Part shown: positions 17,020 through 24,791 of the stretch, piece after piece
Layout of the letters: each line of letters begins with the position of its first letter
How positions within the stretch are numbered: position 1 is the stretch's first letter
Assembly (NCBI GenBank): GCA_021808525.1
Contig: JAKBBK010000030.1
Coordinates: 1 to 35,589 of the forward strand
Length of the DNA stretch: 35,589 bases
Source of the DNA: Pseudomonadota bacterium
GTDB taxonomy: Bacteria > Pseudomonadota > Gammaproteobacteria > Burkholderiales > Burkholderiaceae_C
Direction: 5' to 3'
The notes under the pieces: model-generated
The model's input: the letters and a program-made list of their open reading frames with translations, nothing else
The model's database searches: none
Told to the model about the DNA's origin: nothing
Made by a program: the position numbers and the translations under genes

Positions 17020-18633
17020 TCAGGCCTTGCCGAGCAGGAAATCGGCGGCCATCTCGCCGATCATCATGGCCGGCGCGTTGGTGTTGCCTCCCACCAGCGT
17101 GGGCATCACCGAGGCATCGGCCACGCGCAGCGCGTCCACCCCGCGCACCCGCAGGCGGCTGTCCACGACCGCCAGATCATCCTGTCCCATGCGGCAGCTT
17201 CCCACGGGGTGGTAGATGGTCTCGGCATGAGCGCGGATGTAGGCGTCCAGCGCCGCGTCTTCGTCGCCGAAAGCCATCCCGGGGGAGAGTTCGATGCCCG
17301 CGTGCCGGCCCCAGGCCGGCGAGGCGAGCAGGCGCCTGGCCAGGCGCAGCCCGGCACGCAGGACCGGCAGGTCCTCGGGATGGCTGAGGTAGGCAGGGTC
17401 GATGCGCGGCGCCTGCCGGACGTCGGGCGAGCGCAGGCTGACGCGCCCGCGGCTGGCCGGGCGCAGGGCGCACACGTGCAGCGTGGCCCCATAGCCCCAG
17501 ACCAGCCGGCGCCCATGGTCGCGCAACAGCGAAGGCAGGAAATGCAGTTGCAGGTCCGGGCGCTGCAGGCCGGCACGCGAGCGCGCGAAACCGCCGGCCT
17601 CGGCGGCGTTGCTGCTGAACAGCCCGTCGTGGCGCCTCGCATAGGTCCACGCCGCCGCGAGCAGGCGCGGCACCATGCGCGGGCCCACCCCCACCGAAGC
17701 GTGGGAATGTTCGCGCATGCTCGCGGTCACGTCCAGGTGGTCCTGCAGGTTGCGCCCGACCCCCGGCAGCTCCAGCACGGTCTCGATGCCCAGTGCGCGC
17801 AGCACCGGCGCCTCGCCGAGTCCGGACAGCAGCAGCAACTGGGGCGAGTGCACCGCGCCCGCGCACAGCAGGACTTCGGCGCGCGCGCGCATGCGCCGCA
17901 TGCCCTGCGGCCCCAGGTACTCCACGCCGACCGCGCGCCGGCCCTCGAACAGGATACGGGTGACCTGGCAGCCGGTGCGGATCTGCAGGTTGCCGCGGCG
18001 CCGCGCCGGATCCAGGAAGGCACGCGCGCTGCTCCAGCGCCGTCCCTGCCACTGGGTGACCTGGTACAGGCCGCAGCCCTCGGGGTCGTCGGCGTCGTGG
18101 AAGTCCCGGCGTCGCGGCAGCCCGCAAGCCGCCGCCGCGTCGACGAAGGCCAGGCTCAGCGGGTTCGGGCTGCGCAGGTCCGAGACATGCAGCGGCCCGG
18201 TCGCGCCATGCGTGGGCGTGGCGCCGTGCTGCTGGCGCTCATGGCGCAGGAAGCGCGGCAGCACATCCTTCCAGGCCCAGCCCGGGTTGCCGGCTTCGGC
18301 CCAGTCGTCGTAGTCGCGCGGGTGGCCGCGCATGTAGATCATCGCGTTGATCGAGCTGCTGCCGCCCAGCACCTTGCCACGCGGCCAGTACAGCTGACGC
18401 CCGCCCAGCTCGGGTTGCGATTCGGTCTGCAGGTACCAGTTGTGTCGCCTGCCGCGTAGCAGGCCGACGATTCCCATGGGCGTATCGATCAGCGGCGAGG
18501 CATGTTCCCCGCCGGCCTCGAACAGGCATACGCCCGTGTCGGCGCGTTCGCTCAGCCGGTTGGCGAGCACACAGCCGGCCGAGCCGGCGCCCACGATGAT
18601 GTAGTCGGTCTGATCGCCGGCGTTCGCCGCCAT
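17020..18633 (-). CDS. GMC-family FAD-dependent oxidoreductase (choline/alcohol dehydrogenase-like)
   Basis: A 537-residue flavoenzyme with the N-terminal FAD dinucleotide motif YIIVGAGSAGCVLANRLSE, the GMC signature 1 region (WPRGKVLGGSSSINAMIYMRG) and signature 2 (GAVHSPQLLLLSGLG). The active-site pair is H475 in YHPVGSCRMG and the Asn of GGNTNAPAMMI. This pattern fits choline dehydrogenase/AlkJ-type membrane-associated alcohol dehydrogenases; the alcohol oxidised is not evident and no betaine genes are adjacent. GGGGAG lies before the ATG. wrbA is upstream on the same strand with a 70-base gap, so both may share a transcript that could feed electrons to quinones. Confidence 0.92.
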   Translation of the reverse strand: MAANAGDQTDYIIVGAGSAGCVLANRLSERADTGVCLFEAGGEHASPLIDTPMGIVGLLRGRRHNWYLQTESQPELGGRQLYWPRGKVLGGSSSINAMIYMRGHPRDYDDWAEAGNPGWAWKDVLPRFLRHERQQHGATPTHGATGPLHVSDLRSPNPLSLAFVDAAAACGLPRRRDFHDADDPEGCGLYQVTQWQGRRWSSARAFLDPARRRGNLQIRTGCQVTRILFEGRRAVGVEYLGPQGMRRMRARAEVLLCAGAVHSPQLLLLSGLGEAPVLRALGIETVLELPGVGRNLQDHLDVTASMREHSHASVGVGPRMVPRLLAAAWTYARRHDGLFSSNAAEAGGFARSRAGLQRPDLQLHFLPSLLRDHGRRLVWGYGATLHVCALRPASRGRVSLRSPDVRQAPRIDPAYLSHPEDLPVLRAGLRLARRLLASPAWGRHAGIELSPGMAFGDEDAALDAYIRAHAETIYHPVGSCRMGQDDLAVVDSRLRVRGVDALRVADASVMPTLVGGNTNAPAMMIGEMAADFLLGKA

Positions 18634-18703
18634 CCTTCACTCCCCTTGGTCGCGCAGCCAGCCCATGGTACGCAAGCCAGGCGCGCAGCCAAGGGGGAAT
18701 GCA

Positions 18704-19306
18704 TCAAGCAAACAGCTTGCGCGTGATGCCGGCGACGTGGCGGCCCTGGTAGCGCGCGATGGCCAGCTCGTTGGCGCTGGGCGTGCGGCTGCCGTCGCCC
18801 TTGCTCAGGGTGGTGGCGCCGTAGGGGGTGCCGCCGGTGATCTCGTCCATATTGGTCAGCTGGGCGCAGGCGTAGGGCACGCCCACCACCACCATGCCGT
18901 GGTGGAACAAGGTGGTGTGGAAGGAGGTGATCGTCGTCTCCTGGCCGCCGTGCTGCGTGGCGGTGCTGGCGAACACGCTGCCCACCTTGCCCACCAGCTT
19001 GCCCTGTTGCCACAGCGCGCCGGTCTGGTCCAGGAAATTGCGCATCTGCCCGCACATATTGCCGAAGCGGGTCGGCGTGCCGAATACGATGGCGTCGTAG
19101 TCGCCGAGTTCCCCCGGGGTCGCCACCGGCGCTTCCTGCTGGGTCTTGGCGTGGATGGCGGCCAGGGTCTCGGCCGGCATGGTCTCGGGCACGCGCTTGA
19201 GGGTCACTTCCACGCCCTCGACTTCGCGCGCTCCCGCGGCGACTTCCTGCGCCATGCGTTCCACATGTCCCCAGGTGCTGTAGTAGAGAACCAGAATCTT
19301 TGCCAT
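18704..19306 (-). CDS. wrbA: NAD(P)H:quinone oxidoreductase WrbA
   Basis: The 200-residue flavodoxin-like protein makes two-electron quinone reductions that avoid semiquinone radicals. Visible are [17 protein letters not shown] (FMN phosphate loop), [20 protein letters not shown], and the WrbA-specific [18 protein letters not shown] and [16 protein letters not shown]. Length equals the family norm. AAGGAG sits seven bases before ATG 19306, ruling out the longer in-frame extension. Confidence 0.95.
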   Translation of the reverse strand: MAKILVLYYSTWGHVERMAQEVAAGAREVEGVEVTLKRVPETMPAETLAAIHAKTQQEAPVATPGELGDYDAIVFGTPTRFGNMCGQMRNFLDQTGALWQQGKLVGKVGSVFASTATQHGGQETTITSFHTTLFHHGMVVVGVPYACAQLTNMDEITGGTPYGATTLSKGDGSRTPSANELAIARYQGRHVAGITRKLFA

Positions 19307-19390
19307 TGTTCGCTCCTTTCGTGAATCGACCAGAAAACGGGAATGCCGCAGCGTAAGGTAAGGAAGTTTTGTAGGCTTTGCTAACAATCG

Positions 19391-20737
19391 TCAGGGCAGG
19401 CGCTGATTCTGCGCCTCGGCCTCGCGCAGGGCCATGGGCAGGGCCGCGGCGGCCATCGCCGCGTAGCCGGCATCCGAGGGGTGCAGGTGGTCGCCGCTGT
19501 CCAGGCGGGGGCTCATGCGCGACGGCTCCCTGGGGTCGCGCAGCGCGGCGTCGAAGTCGATCACCCCGTCGAAGTCCCGCTGGGAGCGTATCCAGGCATT
19601 GAGTTGCCCGCGCAGGGCCTCGCTGGCCGGCGGCAGCGAGGCTGGCGTCAGGGTGCCCACGTAGACCCGCAGCCCGCGGGCATGGGCCTGGCGCGCCAGG
19701 GTGGCCAGGCCCTGCTCGAGCAGGGTGGCGTTGACCTGCAGGTGGGGGGCGTCGCAGTCCAGCCCCCGGCGCGGCGGCGTGTGCGCGAAATCGATGTCGT
19801 TGATGCCGATCAGCACCACCACCGCGCGCGCCGAGGCCACCGAGAGCGCGTCGCGACCGAAGCGTCGCAGCAGGGGCGGCCCCCAGCAGGCCGAGTCCGA
19901 CAGCAGGCGCCCGCCGCTGATGCCGGCATTCACCACCGAAAGCTCGTGCACGCCGTCGGCGCGCAGGCGCGCCGCCAGTTGCTGGGGCCAGCTGCGCCGC
20001 GCGTTCAGCGTGGAGCGCATGCCGTCGGTGATCGAATCGCCGATGGCCACCAGCGCGCCGGAGGGGGCCCGGGGGCGCAGGTCCACGCGGTCCACCCAGA
20101 GGTAGGAAGTGATGCGCTTGGGGAAGGCCGAGGCGCCGCGGTCCGAGACATGATCACCGGGGCGGGAAAGGAACTGCACCTGGCTGGCCAGCCTGTGCCA
20201 GGTGCCCGGCAGCGTCGGTCGCGGCAGGTACAGGCTGATGGCCAGCGCGCGGCCCGCGTGCACCGGCCAGGGCAGGGGGTCGCTCCAGATTTCGGCATGG
20301 GGCGCGATCACCACCTGCGCGTGGCCGCCGAAGCGCAGCGCGGCCGGAGCGGGGATGCGCGAATCCGGCCCGCCATGCCCGCCGTCCGCGGGGGCCGGCA
20401 CGAGGATCGAGCCGTCGGCCCCGGCCAGGGCCACGCCGGCCGCGCCGATGCGCAGCGCCTGCTCGCCCCAGCGGTTGCTGATGCGCACGCGCAACGTGCT
20501 TCCGGACAGCTCGGGCACCAGCACCAGGCGCAGGGTCTGGTCGCGCAATTCGGCCGCCTTGCGGAAGGCCGGCACCCCGGGGCCTTGGGGAATCGACTGC
20601 GGCGCGGCCTCCCACGCGGTCACCCACGGCAGCGCCTGGGCACAGGTCGGGCGCATCAACCCCAGGCCCGCGCACAGCACGAGGGCGGCGCGCGCGAGCG
20701 CGCGCATGGAAGCCATGGTGGCTTGGGACAGGTGCAT
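19391..20737 (-). CDS. Secreted SGNH/GDSL-type hydrolase
   Basis: About 448 residues: a signal peptide (RALARAALVLCAGLGLM, cleavage near TCAQA), a beta-rich domain of about 200 residues with LRVRISNRWGEQ, then an SGNH hydrolase domain. The catalytic Ser is in block I (VAIGDSITDG), the block II Gly in NAGISGGRLL, the block III Asn in LIGINDI and Asp/His in DSGDHLHPSDAGY. Homologues hydrolyse esters or deacetylate polysaccharides; the substrate here is unknown. Starts at 20737, 20716 and 20707 are possible and none has a Shine-Dalgarno site; 20716 or 20707 would give a more typical signal peptide. Confidence 0.87.
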   Translation of the reverse strand: MHLSQATMASMRALARAALVLCAGLGLMRPTCAQALPWVTAWEAAPQSIPQGPGVPAFRKAAELRDQTLRLVLVPELSGSTLRVRISNRWGEQALRIGAAGVALAGADGSILVPAPADGGHGGPDSRIPAPAALRFGGHAQVVIAPHAEIWSDPLPWPVHAGRALAISLYLPRPTLPGTWHRLASQVQFLSRPGDHVSDRGASAFPKRITSYLWVDRVDLRPRAPSGALVAIGDSITDGMRSTLNARRSWPQQLAARLRADGVHELSVVNAGISGGRLLSDSACWGPPLLRRFGRDALSVASARAVVVLIGINDIDFAHTPPRRGLDCDAPHLQVNATLLEQGLATLARQAHARGLRVYVGTLTPASLPPASEALRGQLNAWIRSQRDFDGVIDFDAALRDPREPSRMSPRLDSGDHLHPSDAGYAAMAAAALPMALREAEAQNQRLP

Positions 20738-20756
20738 GGTGGCGGCTGGGGAGGGG

Positions 20757-20822
20757 CGGCGAGACGGCGGCGAGACGGCGGCGAGATGGAGGCGCCACGG
20801 AGGCGCCACGGGGGCGCCACGG
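20757..20822. repeat. Six 11-base tandem repeat units
   Basis: Three CGGCGAGACGG-type units (20757-20789) are followed in register by three AGGCGCCACGG-type units (20790-20822). The array lies immediately upstream of the SGNH hydrolase gene. Confidence 0.8.
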
Positions 20823-20884
20823 GGGCGAGACCTTCGGGCCAGGAGCGGCACGGGGATTGTCGCACCGCCTCCCCGGCGCATGGC

Positions 20885-21400
20885 TCACCAGCAGTCCGGC
20901 GCGCGCGCCTCGCGGCGACCCAGATGGTCGATGCGCAGGCTGCCGCAGGCGTCGCCGCGCTGCGGGCCCACCGGCACCGCCACGGCCTCGTACCCCTGCG
21001 CCGGCGCGGAGCCTGCCCCGGGCACGCGCATGCGCAGGCGGTACCAGGCGCGGCGCTCGTCGGGCCACGGCAGTTCGTTGCCCTGTGCCCGTGGCCAGCC
21101 CAGCGCGACCAGGGATTGCGCATAGCGTCCCTGGCGCGCATGGTGCTGTTCCTGGCGCAGCGCGAGTTCCAGCAGCGCGGCTCCCGCGCAGGCGCGGCGG
21201 GTGCGGTGCAGTGCCTGTTCGAAGGGACTCAGGGCCTGCTGCGCCAGCACGGCCGCCACCAGCAGCGCCAGCATGAGCTCGGGCAGGCACCATCCCCGGG
21301 CCCGGGGCTGGCCGGGCCCGGGCATGCCGCCTCGCGCGCCCCGCGCGGTGGGCCGTCGCGAGCCCGAGCCAGGCCGCAAGCGGGCGCCGGGCCGGTTCAT
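20885..21400 (-). CDS. PilE-like type IV minor pilin
   Basis: A 171-residue prepilin-like protein. The cleavage/methylation motif is RARG|WCLPELMLALLVAAVLA, keeping Glu at mature position 5 but with Trp in place of the usual first Phe and Cys at position 2. The C-terminal domain has a DYS-like Cys pair (GDACGSLRI, APDCW). The ATG at 21400 overlaps the stop of the upstream gene (ATGA), giving a long 35-residue leader; the internal ATG at 21325 would give a 10-residue leader. Type IV pilins are processed by PilD and enter pilus fibres or pseudopili. Confidence 0.72.
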   Translation of the reverse strand: MNRPGARLRPGSGSRRPTARGARGGMPGPGQPRARGWCLPELMLALLVAAVLAQQALSPFEQALHRTRRACAGAALLELALRQEQHHARQGRYAQSLVALGWPRAQGNELPWPDERRAWYRLRMRVPGAGSAPAQGYEAVAVPVGPQRGDACGSLRIDHLGRREARAPDCW

Positions 21401-21990
21401 CGCAGGGCTCGCCAGGCGCGCAACACGTAGCGTGGCGCCCGGTCGGCTTCGCCTTGCAGCTGCAGGTCGGCCTGGAGCAGCGCGGTGCCGGGGCCGCCAG
21501 CCCATGCGCTCAGACGCAAGGCCTGGGGGCTGTGCGCGCCATGCCCCGCGGGCTGGCCTGCGGGCAGCGCGCCGAGCTGGCCGGGGGCCTGCAGGGCTTG
21601 CACGTGATAGGCGCAGATCTGCGTGCACTGCCGCGCCGCGGGCGGCAGCCGAGTCCACGAGGCGTCACCCGGCGCTCCCGCGGCCTGCGCGCACAGGCGC
21701 CCATCGGTCACGTCGATGGCGACATGCGGGGTGGAACAGTCCTGCACGGCCAGGCGCGGGCCCTGGGCGGCCACCCAGGCCTGGGCCGCGCGCAAGGCGG
21801 CCCAGGCATCCTCGCGCGCCTGCAGGCGGGTGCATTCCCAGCGCGCGGCACGCCATTGCAGCGCGGCGCCGCGTTGGGCGGCGGCCATGGCCAGGGCCAG
21901 CAGGGTGAGCATGAGCAAGGTGCCGGGCAGCGCCAGGCCGCGGTGCCGCCGCCCTGCCGTTGCGGTGCAATCGCCCTGCACGCGCATCAT
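21397..21990 (-). CDS. PilX-like type IV minor pilin
   Basis: A 197-residue protein with a short basic leader and a prepilin-like helix, RHRG|LALPGTLLMLTLLALAM, then an Ala/Gln-rich stalk helix and a Cys-containing globular domain (QDCSTPHVAI, GRLCAQAAG, RQCTQICAYHV). Glu5 is replaced by Gly, as is common for PilX/GspK-type tip subunits. It overlaps both neighbours by four bases (ATGA). The annotation rests on the N-terminus and gene order, since the body is divergent. Confidence 0.65.
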   Translation of the reverse strand: MMRVQGDCTATAGRRHRGLALPGTLLMLTLLALAMAAAQRGAALQWRAARWECTRLQAREDAWAALRAAQAWVAAQGPRLAVQDCSTPHVAIDVTDGRLCAQAAGAPGDASWTRLPPAARQCTQICAYHVQALQAPGQLGALPAGQPAGHGAHSPQALRLSAWAGGPGTALLQADLQLQGEADRAPRYVLRAWRALR

Positions 21991-22673
21991 GGCAGCTCCC
22001 CGCCCAGCAGCGGCAAGGCCACCCAGGACGGCAGGGCGGGCGGCGTGGCGGCGGGCAGCCCGGGCATGTGGCTGCGCGGGCGCGCGCGCATCAGCACCAC
22101 GCGGCTCCAGTCGCGCACCCCGGTGGCGTGCACGCGTCGCAGCAGCGGGCGGCAGGGCCCGGCGCCGGGCGTACAGGCCTCGCCGCGCCATTCCACGAAT
22201 TCCAGTTCCCAGGCCCCGAGGCCGTCCGCCAGGGGCTGGGGGGCATGCCCGTCCATCGCGCAACGCAGGGTCCCGGCGCCGTCGATGTCGAGCCGGTAGC
22301 GGTGCTCGGTGCCGGCCGCGGGCGCGGCCTCGCCGCAGGCGCCCGGCGCGCCGTCGGCGATGAATCGCGCCTCGAGCGCCTCGCCCTGCGCGCCGGGGTG
22401 CGCCGCGAGCGCATCGCCTCGCGCATCGCCTCCCGCATCGACTCCCGCATCGGGCCCTGCCGCGCGCAGCGCCTGCCGACGCGAGGCCTCGGCCACCGTG
22501 CGCAGCATCTGGCCTGCGACACCCTCGCTCTCCTGGCGTCGCAGCGCCAGGCGCTGGGTCTGCAGGGCCTGGTGGGCGCTGGCCACGACGTCGAGCAGGG
22601 CCTGCAGCACCAGCAGGCCCAGGCCCAGGCCGAGCAGACAGCCGGGAAGACTGGTTCCGTGCATGCGCTTCAT
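21987..22673 (-). CDS. PilW-like type IV minor pilin
   Basis: A 228-residue protein starting MKRMHG|TSLPGCLLGLGLGL, a short leader with the cleavage glycine but Gly instead of Glu at mature position 5, which is unusual for PilW. A long stalk helix (QTQRLALRRQESEGVAGQML) and a Cys-rich beta domain (GACGEAAP, LRCAMDG, EACTPGAGPC) with the PilW-like FVEWRG segment follow. ATG 22673 overlaps the stop of the pilV-like gene. A Gly/Asp/Ala repeat (AGVDAGGDARGDAL) lies near residues 75-90. Confidence 0.65.
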   Translation of the reverse strand: MKRMHGTSLPGCLLGLGLGLLVLQALLDVVASAHQALQTQRLALRRQESEGVAGQMLRTVAEASRRQALRAAGPDAGVDAGGDARGDALAAHPGAQGEALEARFIADGAPGACGEAAPAAGTEHRYRLDIDGAGTLRCAMDGHAPQPLADGLGAWELEFVEWRGEACTPGAGPCRPLLRRVHATGVRDWSRVVLMRARPRSHMPGLPAATPPALPSWVALPLLGGELP

Positions 22674-23191
22674 GGGTGCAGGCGCCATTGCAGCAGCGCG
22701 GATTCCTGCGTGCCCACGGGTGCAAGGTGCATGCGCAGGGTGCAGCTGCCGGGCCAGGCACGGTCCGCGGGAGCCGGCACCGAAGCCGCCGCGCAATCCA
22801 GCTCGGCTCGGGTGCCAGGCAGGCGCCTGGCCACCATCTCGCCCCACAGCCACAGCTCCGCGTCGGCCATCTGCGCGGGCGTGCAGTCGGACTCGAGGCA
22901 GTCGGGCGAAGGCCGGCGCGCGAGCGGAAGCAGGCTGCGATGCAAGCCGCGCGCCACCGGATCGGCGCCGTAGTCATGTTGCGCGTGCAACGCCGCGGCC
23001 AGCGCGCCCGCCGCCTGGGCGGCGTCCTGGCGCGCACGCGCGGCGGCCAGCTCGCCCGCGGTCAGCGCGGGCAGGCGCAGCCAGGCCAGCACGCCCAGGC
23101 CCAGGACCAGGCAGGCGACCAGGGCTTCGGCCAGCGTGCTTCCACGCTGCGTGGCGCAACGGGCCTCGGCAGGCTGGGCAAGGCGGGGCAT
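22670..23191 (-). CDS. PilV-like type IV minor pilin
   Basis: A 173-residue protein with prepilin motif TQRG|STLAEALVACLVLGLGVLA, keeping Glu5 and strongly resembling PilV. The stalk helix and a globular part with SPDCLESDC and LDCAAAS follow. The first gene of four that overlap head to tail. ATG 23191 was chosen as the only local start that gives a sensible leader (about 18 residues); no strong Shine-Dalgarno site precedes it. PilY1 and a FimT/FimU homologue, normally in this operon, are absent here. Confidence 0.72.
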   Translation of the reverse strand: MPRLAQPAEARCATQRGSTLAEALVACLVLGLGVLAWLRLPALTAGELAAARARQDAAQAAGALAAALHAQHDYGADPVARGLHRSLLPLARRPSPDCLESDCTPAQMADAELWLWGEMVARRLPGTRAELDCAAASVPAPADRAWPGSCTLRMHLAPVGTQESALLQWRLHP

Positions 23192-23284
23192 CGGGATGCG
23201 GAGACTCGACGACGGGGGGCTGATTGTGCCCGCGCGAGTCAGGCATGGGGGGCAAGGCCCCACGCCCCGGCCGGGCATGCCGGC

Positions 23285-23304
23285 GCGGCCGCCGCGGCGG
23301 CCGC
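23285..23304. other. Perfect 20-base GC palindrome between the pilin operon and the permease gene
   Basis: The sequence is symmetric about 23294/23295 (GCGGCCGCCG then its complement). It lies 15 bases after the permease stop on that gene's strand and may be a terminator stem, but no T-tract follows in either direction. Confidence 0.35.
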
Positions 23305-23318
23305 AAGGCCGCGGCGAC

Positions 23319-24305
23319 TCAGTCCTCGAACACCACCGCGCGCGCGGTGAGCACCAGCACCGGCCCCAGGATCAGCCCGACCATGCCGAACATCGCCAGT
23401 CCCCCGAAAATCGCCAGCAGCACCAGCAGGAAGGGCGCATGCCCCGCCGCGCCGATCAGCTTGGGTTTGACCAGCACGTCGCCGGACAACATGATGACGT
23501 GGCCGATGGCGAGCACGGCCAGCCCGGGCAGCAGGTGGCCCTGCGCGGCCAGCAGCGCGGCCGCCGACACCAGGGCCACCCCGGTGCCGCCGGGGATCAC
23601 CGACAGCATGCCCACGGCGATGCTCCAGGCGTACCAGCGCGGCATGCCGGCCAGCGCGAACATCGGCAGGCTGAGCAGGGTGTCCCAGACGGCCAGGCCC
23701 AGCATGCCCACGATGGTGGCCTGGGTGGCGCGCAGCCCATGGTGCTCGACCCGTTCAGCCAGCGTCGCCGAGACCACGCGCAGCAGGCTGCTGCGCAGGC
23801 CGTGGGCCACGTGCTCGCGTTTCCAGAGCACCGCCCAGAGGATGGCCAGGCTCAGCAGGGCATGCATCAGCAGGGCCAGCACATGTTCGCCGACCAGGCG
23901 GATCTGGTTGGCGTGGCGCTGCAGCAGCAGCGCGGGCTGGTTGTCGGTGAGCCAGGCGCGCACCGCATCCTGGTGCGCGGCGGCCAGCGGCCCCACCCAG
24001 GGGGCGCTGACCGCGGCGCGGGTGAGCGCGTCCACGTCCAGCCGGGTCTGCGCCAGGCGCGGCAGGGCCGGTGCCAGCAGCGCCCCCATGGCCGCCAGCG
24101 GCAGCGCCGCCAGCAAGGTCCAGCCCAGGGTCACCAGGGTGGCGGCCAGCCAGGCGGGCATGCGCCGCTCCAGGCGCAGCTGGAAGGGAAGGCTGGCGGC
24201 GGCCAGCGCCAGCGCCGCCACGATGGGCACCGCGAAGGGCACGAAGGGCAGCAGCCCCAGGCCGGCGAGCACGGCGAGAAACCAGGGGTCGAGGCGGCGG
24301 TTCAA
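23319..24305 (-). CDS. AI-2E family transporter (UPF0118/PerM-like permease)
   Basis: About 328 residues with the AI-2E/PerM pattern: paired N-terminal helices (WFLAVLAGLGLLPFVPFAV), a periplasmic middle region (about 75-165) and C-terminal helices including SVIPGGTGVALVSAAALL and VLVKPKLIG, the most conserved block. Substrates in the family range from autoinducer-2 to sodium/proton exchange; none is indicated here. The start is doubtful: no ATG is available. TTG 24305 gives MNRRLDPWF, and GTG 24446 would extend through AT-rich DNA that looks non-coding. Its C-terminal helices are intact. Confidence 0.82.
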   Translation of the reverse strand: MNRRLDPWFLAVLAGLGLLPFVPFAVPIVAALALAAASLPFQLRLERRMPAWLAATLVTLGWTLLAALPLAAMGALLAPALPRLAQTRLDVDALTRAAVSAPWVGPLAAAHQDAVRAWLTDNQPALLLQRHANQIRLVGEHVLALLMHALLSLAILWAVLWKREHVAHGLRSSLLRVVSATLAERVEHHGLRATQATIVGMLGLAVWDTLLSLPMFALAGMPRWYAWSIAVGMLSVIPGGTGVALVSAAALLAAQGHLLPGLAVLAIGHVIMLSGDVLVKPKLIGAAGHAPFLLVLLAIFGGLAMFGMVGLILGPVLVLTARAVVFED

Positions 24306-24401
24306 GGTGAGGAGCGTGCTGGGAGGGCGCGGCCGTGGCGGACGCGCCGCACATGGTAGGGCAGCCCGGGCTCCGGGAAAGCCCGGGGTCTTGCCGGAGT
24401 C

Positions 24402-24414
24402 ATTTGTAGCAAAT
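24402..24414. promoter_or_regulatory. Small inverted repeat upstream of the DUF485-actP operon
   Basis: ATTTG (24402-24406) and CAAAT (24410-24414) flank TAG in an AT-rich patch. A second weak pair, GTAAC/GTTAC, lies between 24432 and 24467. Either could be an operator for the acetate uptake genes; no regulator is assigned. Confidence 0.3.
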
Positions 24415-24482
24415 CGTAAGCGAAGGGTCAGGTAACGTACGGACACTTCGGTCAGATTCGGTTACATGAGAGGAGACCCACG

Positions 24483-24791
24483 ATGACCGACCCCCAGGTG
24501 CTCAAGATCCAGCGCCACCCCGGCTACCGCGAGTTGCGCAGGCGACGCAATTCGCTGGGAATCACCCTGACCCTGCTGATGCTGCTGGTGTACTACGGCT
24601 ACATCGCGCTGATCGCCTTCGACAAGGCCCTGCTGAGCCGACCCATCGGCGCCGGCGTCACCACCCTGGGCGTGCCCCTGGGCATGGCCGTGATCGTGTT
24701 CACCATCGCCATCACCGCGGTCTACGTACGTCGCGCCAACCGCGAGTTCGACGCCCTCAACGAAGCCATCCTCAAGGACGTGTCCAAGTGA
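24483..24791 (+). CDS. DUF485 membrane protein (YjcH-like) upstream of actP
   Basis: A 102-residue inner-membrane protein with two helices (about 26-48 and 60-82) in the DUF485 pattern: [20 protein letters not shown] near the N-terminus and [11 protein letters not shown] at the end. In many proteobacteria this gene (yjcH) precedes the acetate permease gene and is thought to help it. AGGAG lies nine bases before the ATG, and the stop overlaps the actP start (GTGA). Confidence 0.92.
   Translation: MTDPQVLKIQRHPGYRELRRRRNSLGITLTLLMLLVYYGYIALIAFDKALLSRPIGAGVTTLGVPLGMAVIVFTIAITAVYVRRANREFDALNEAILKDVSK

Noticed and set aside
17020-18633. Choline dehydrogenase betA
   Set aside because: The GMC motifs fit, but no betB, betI or choline transporter gene is near, so the specific name is not justified.
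24306-24446. Long N-terminal extension of the AI-2E permease from GTG 24446
   Set aside because: The added residues come from AT-rich, promoter-like DNA followed by a Pro/Arg-rich string absent from the family pattern.
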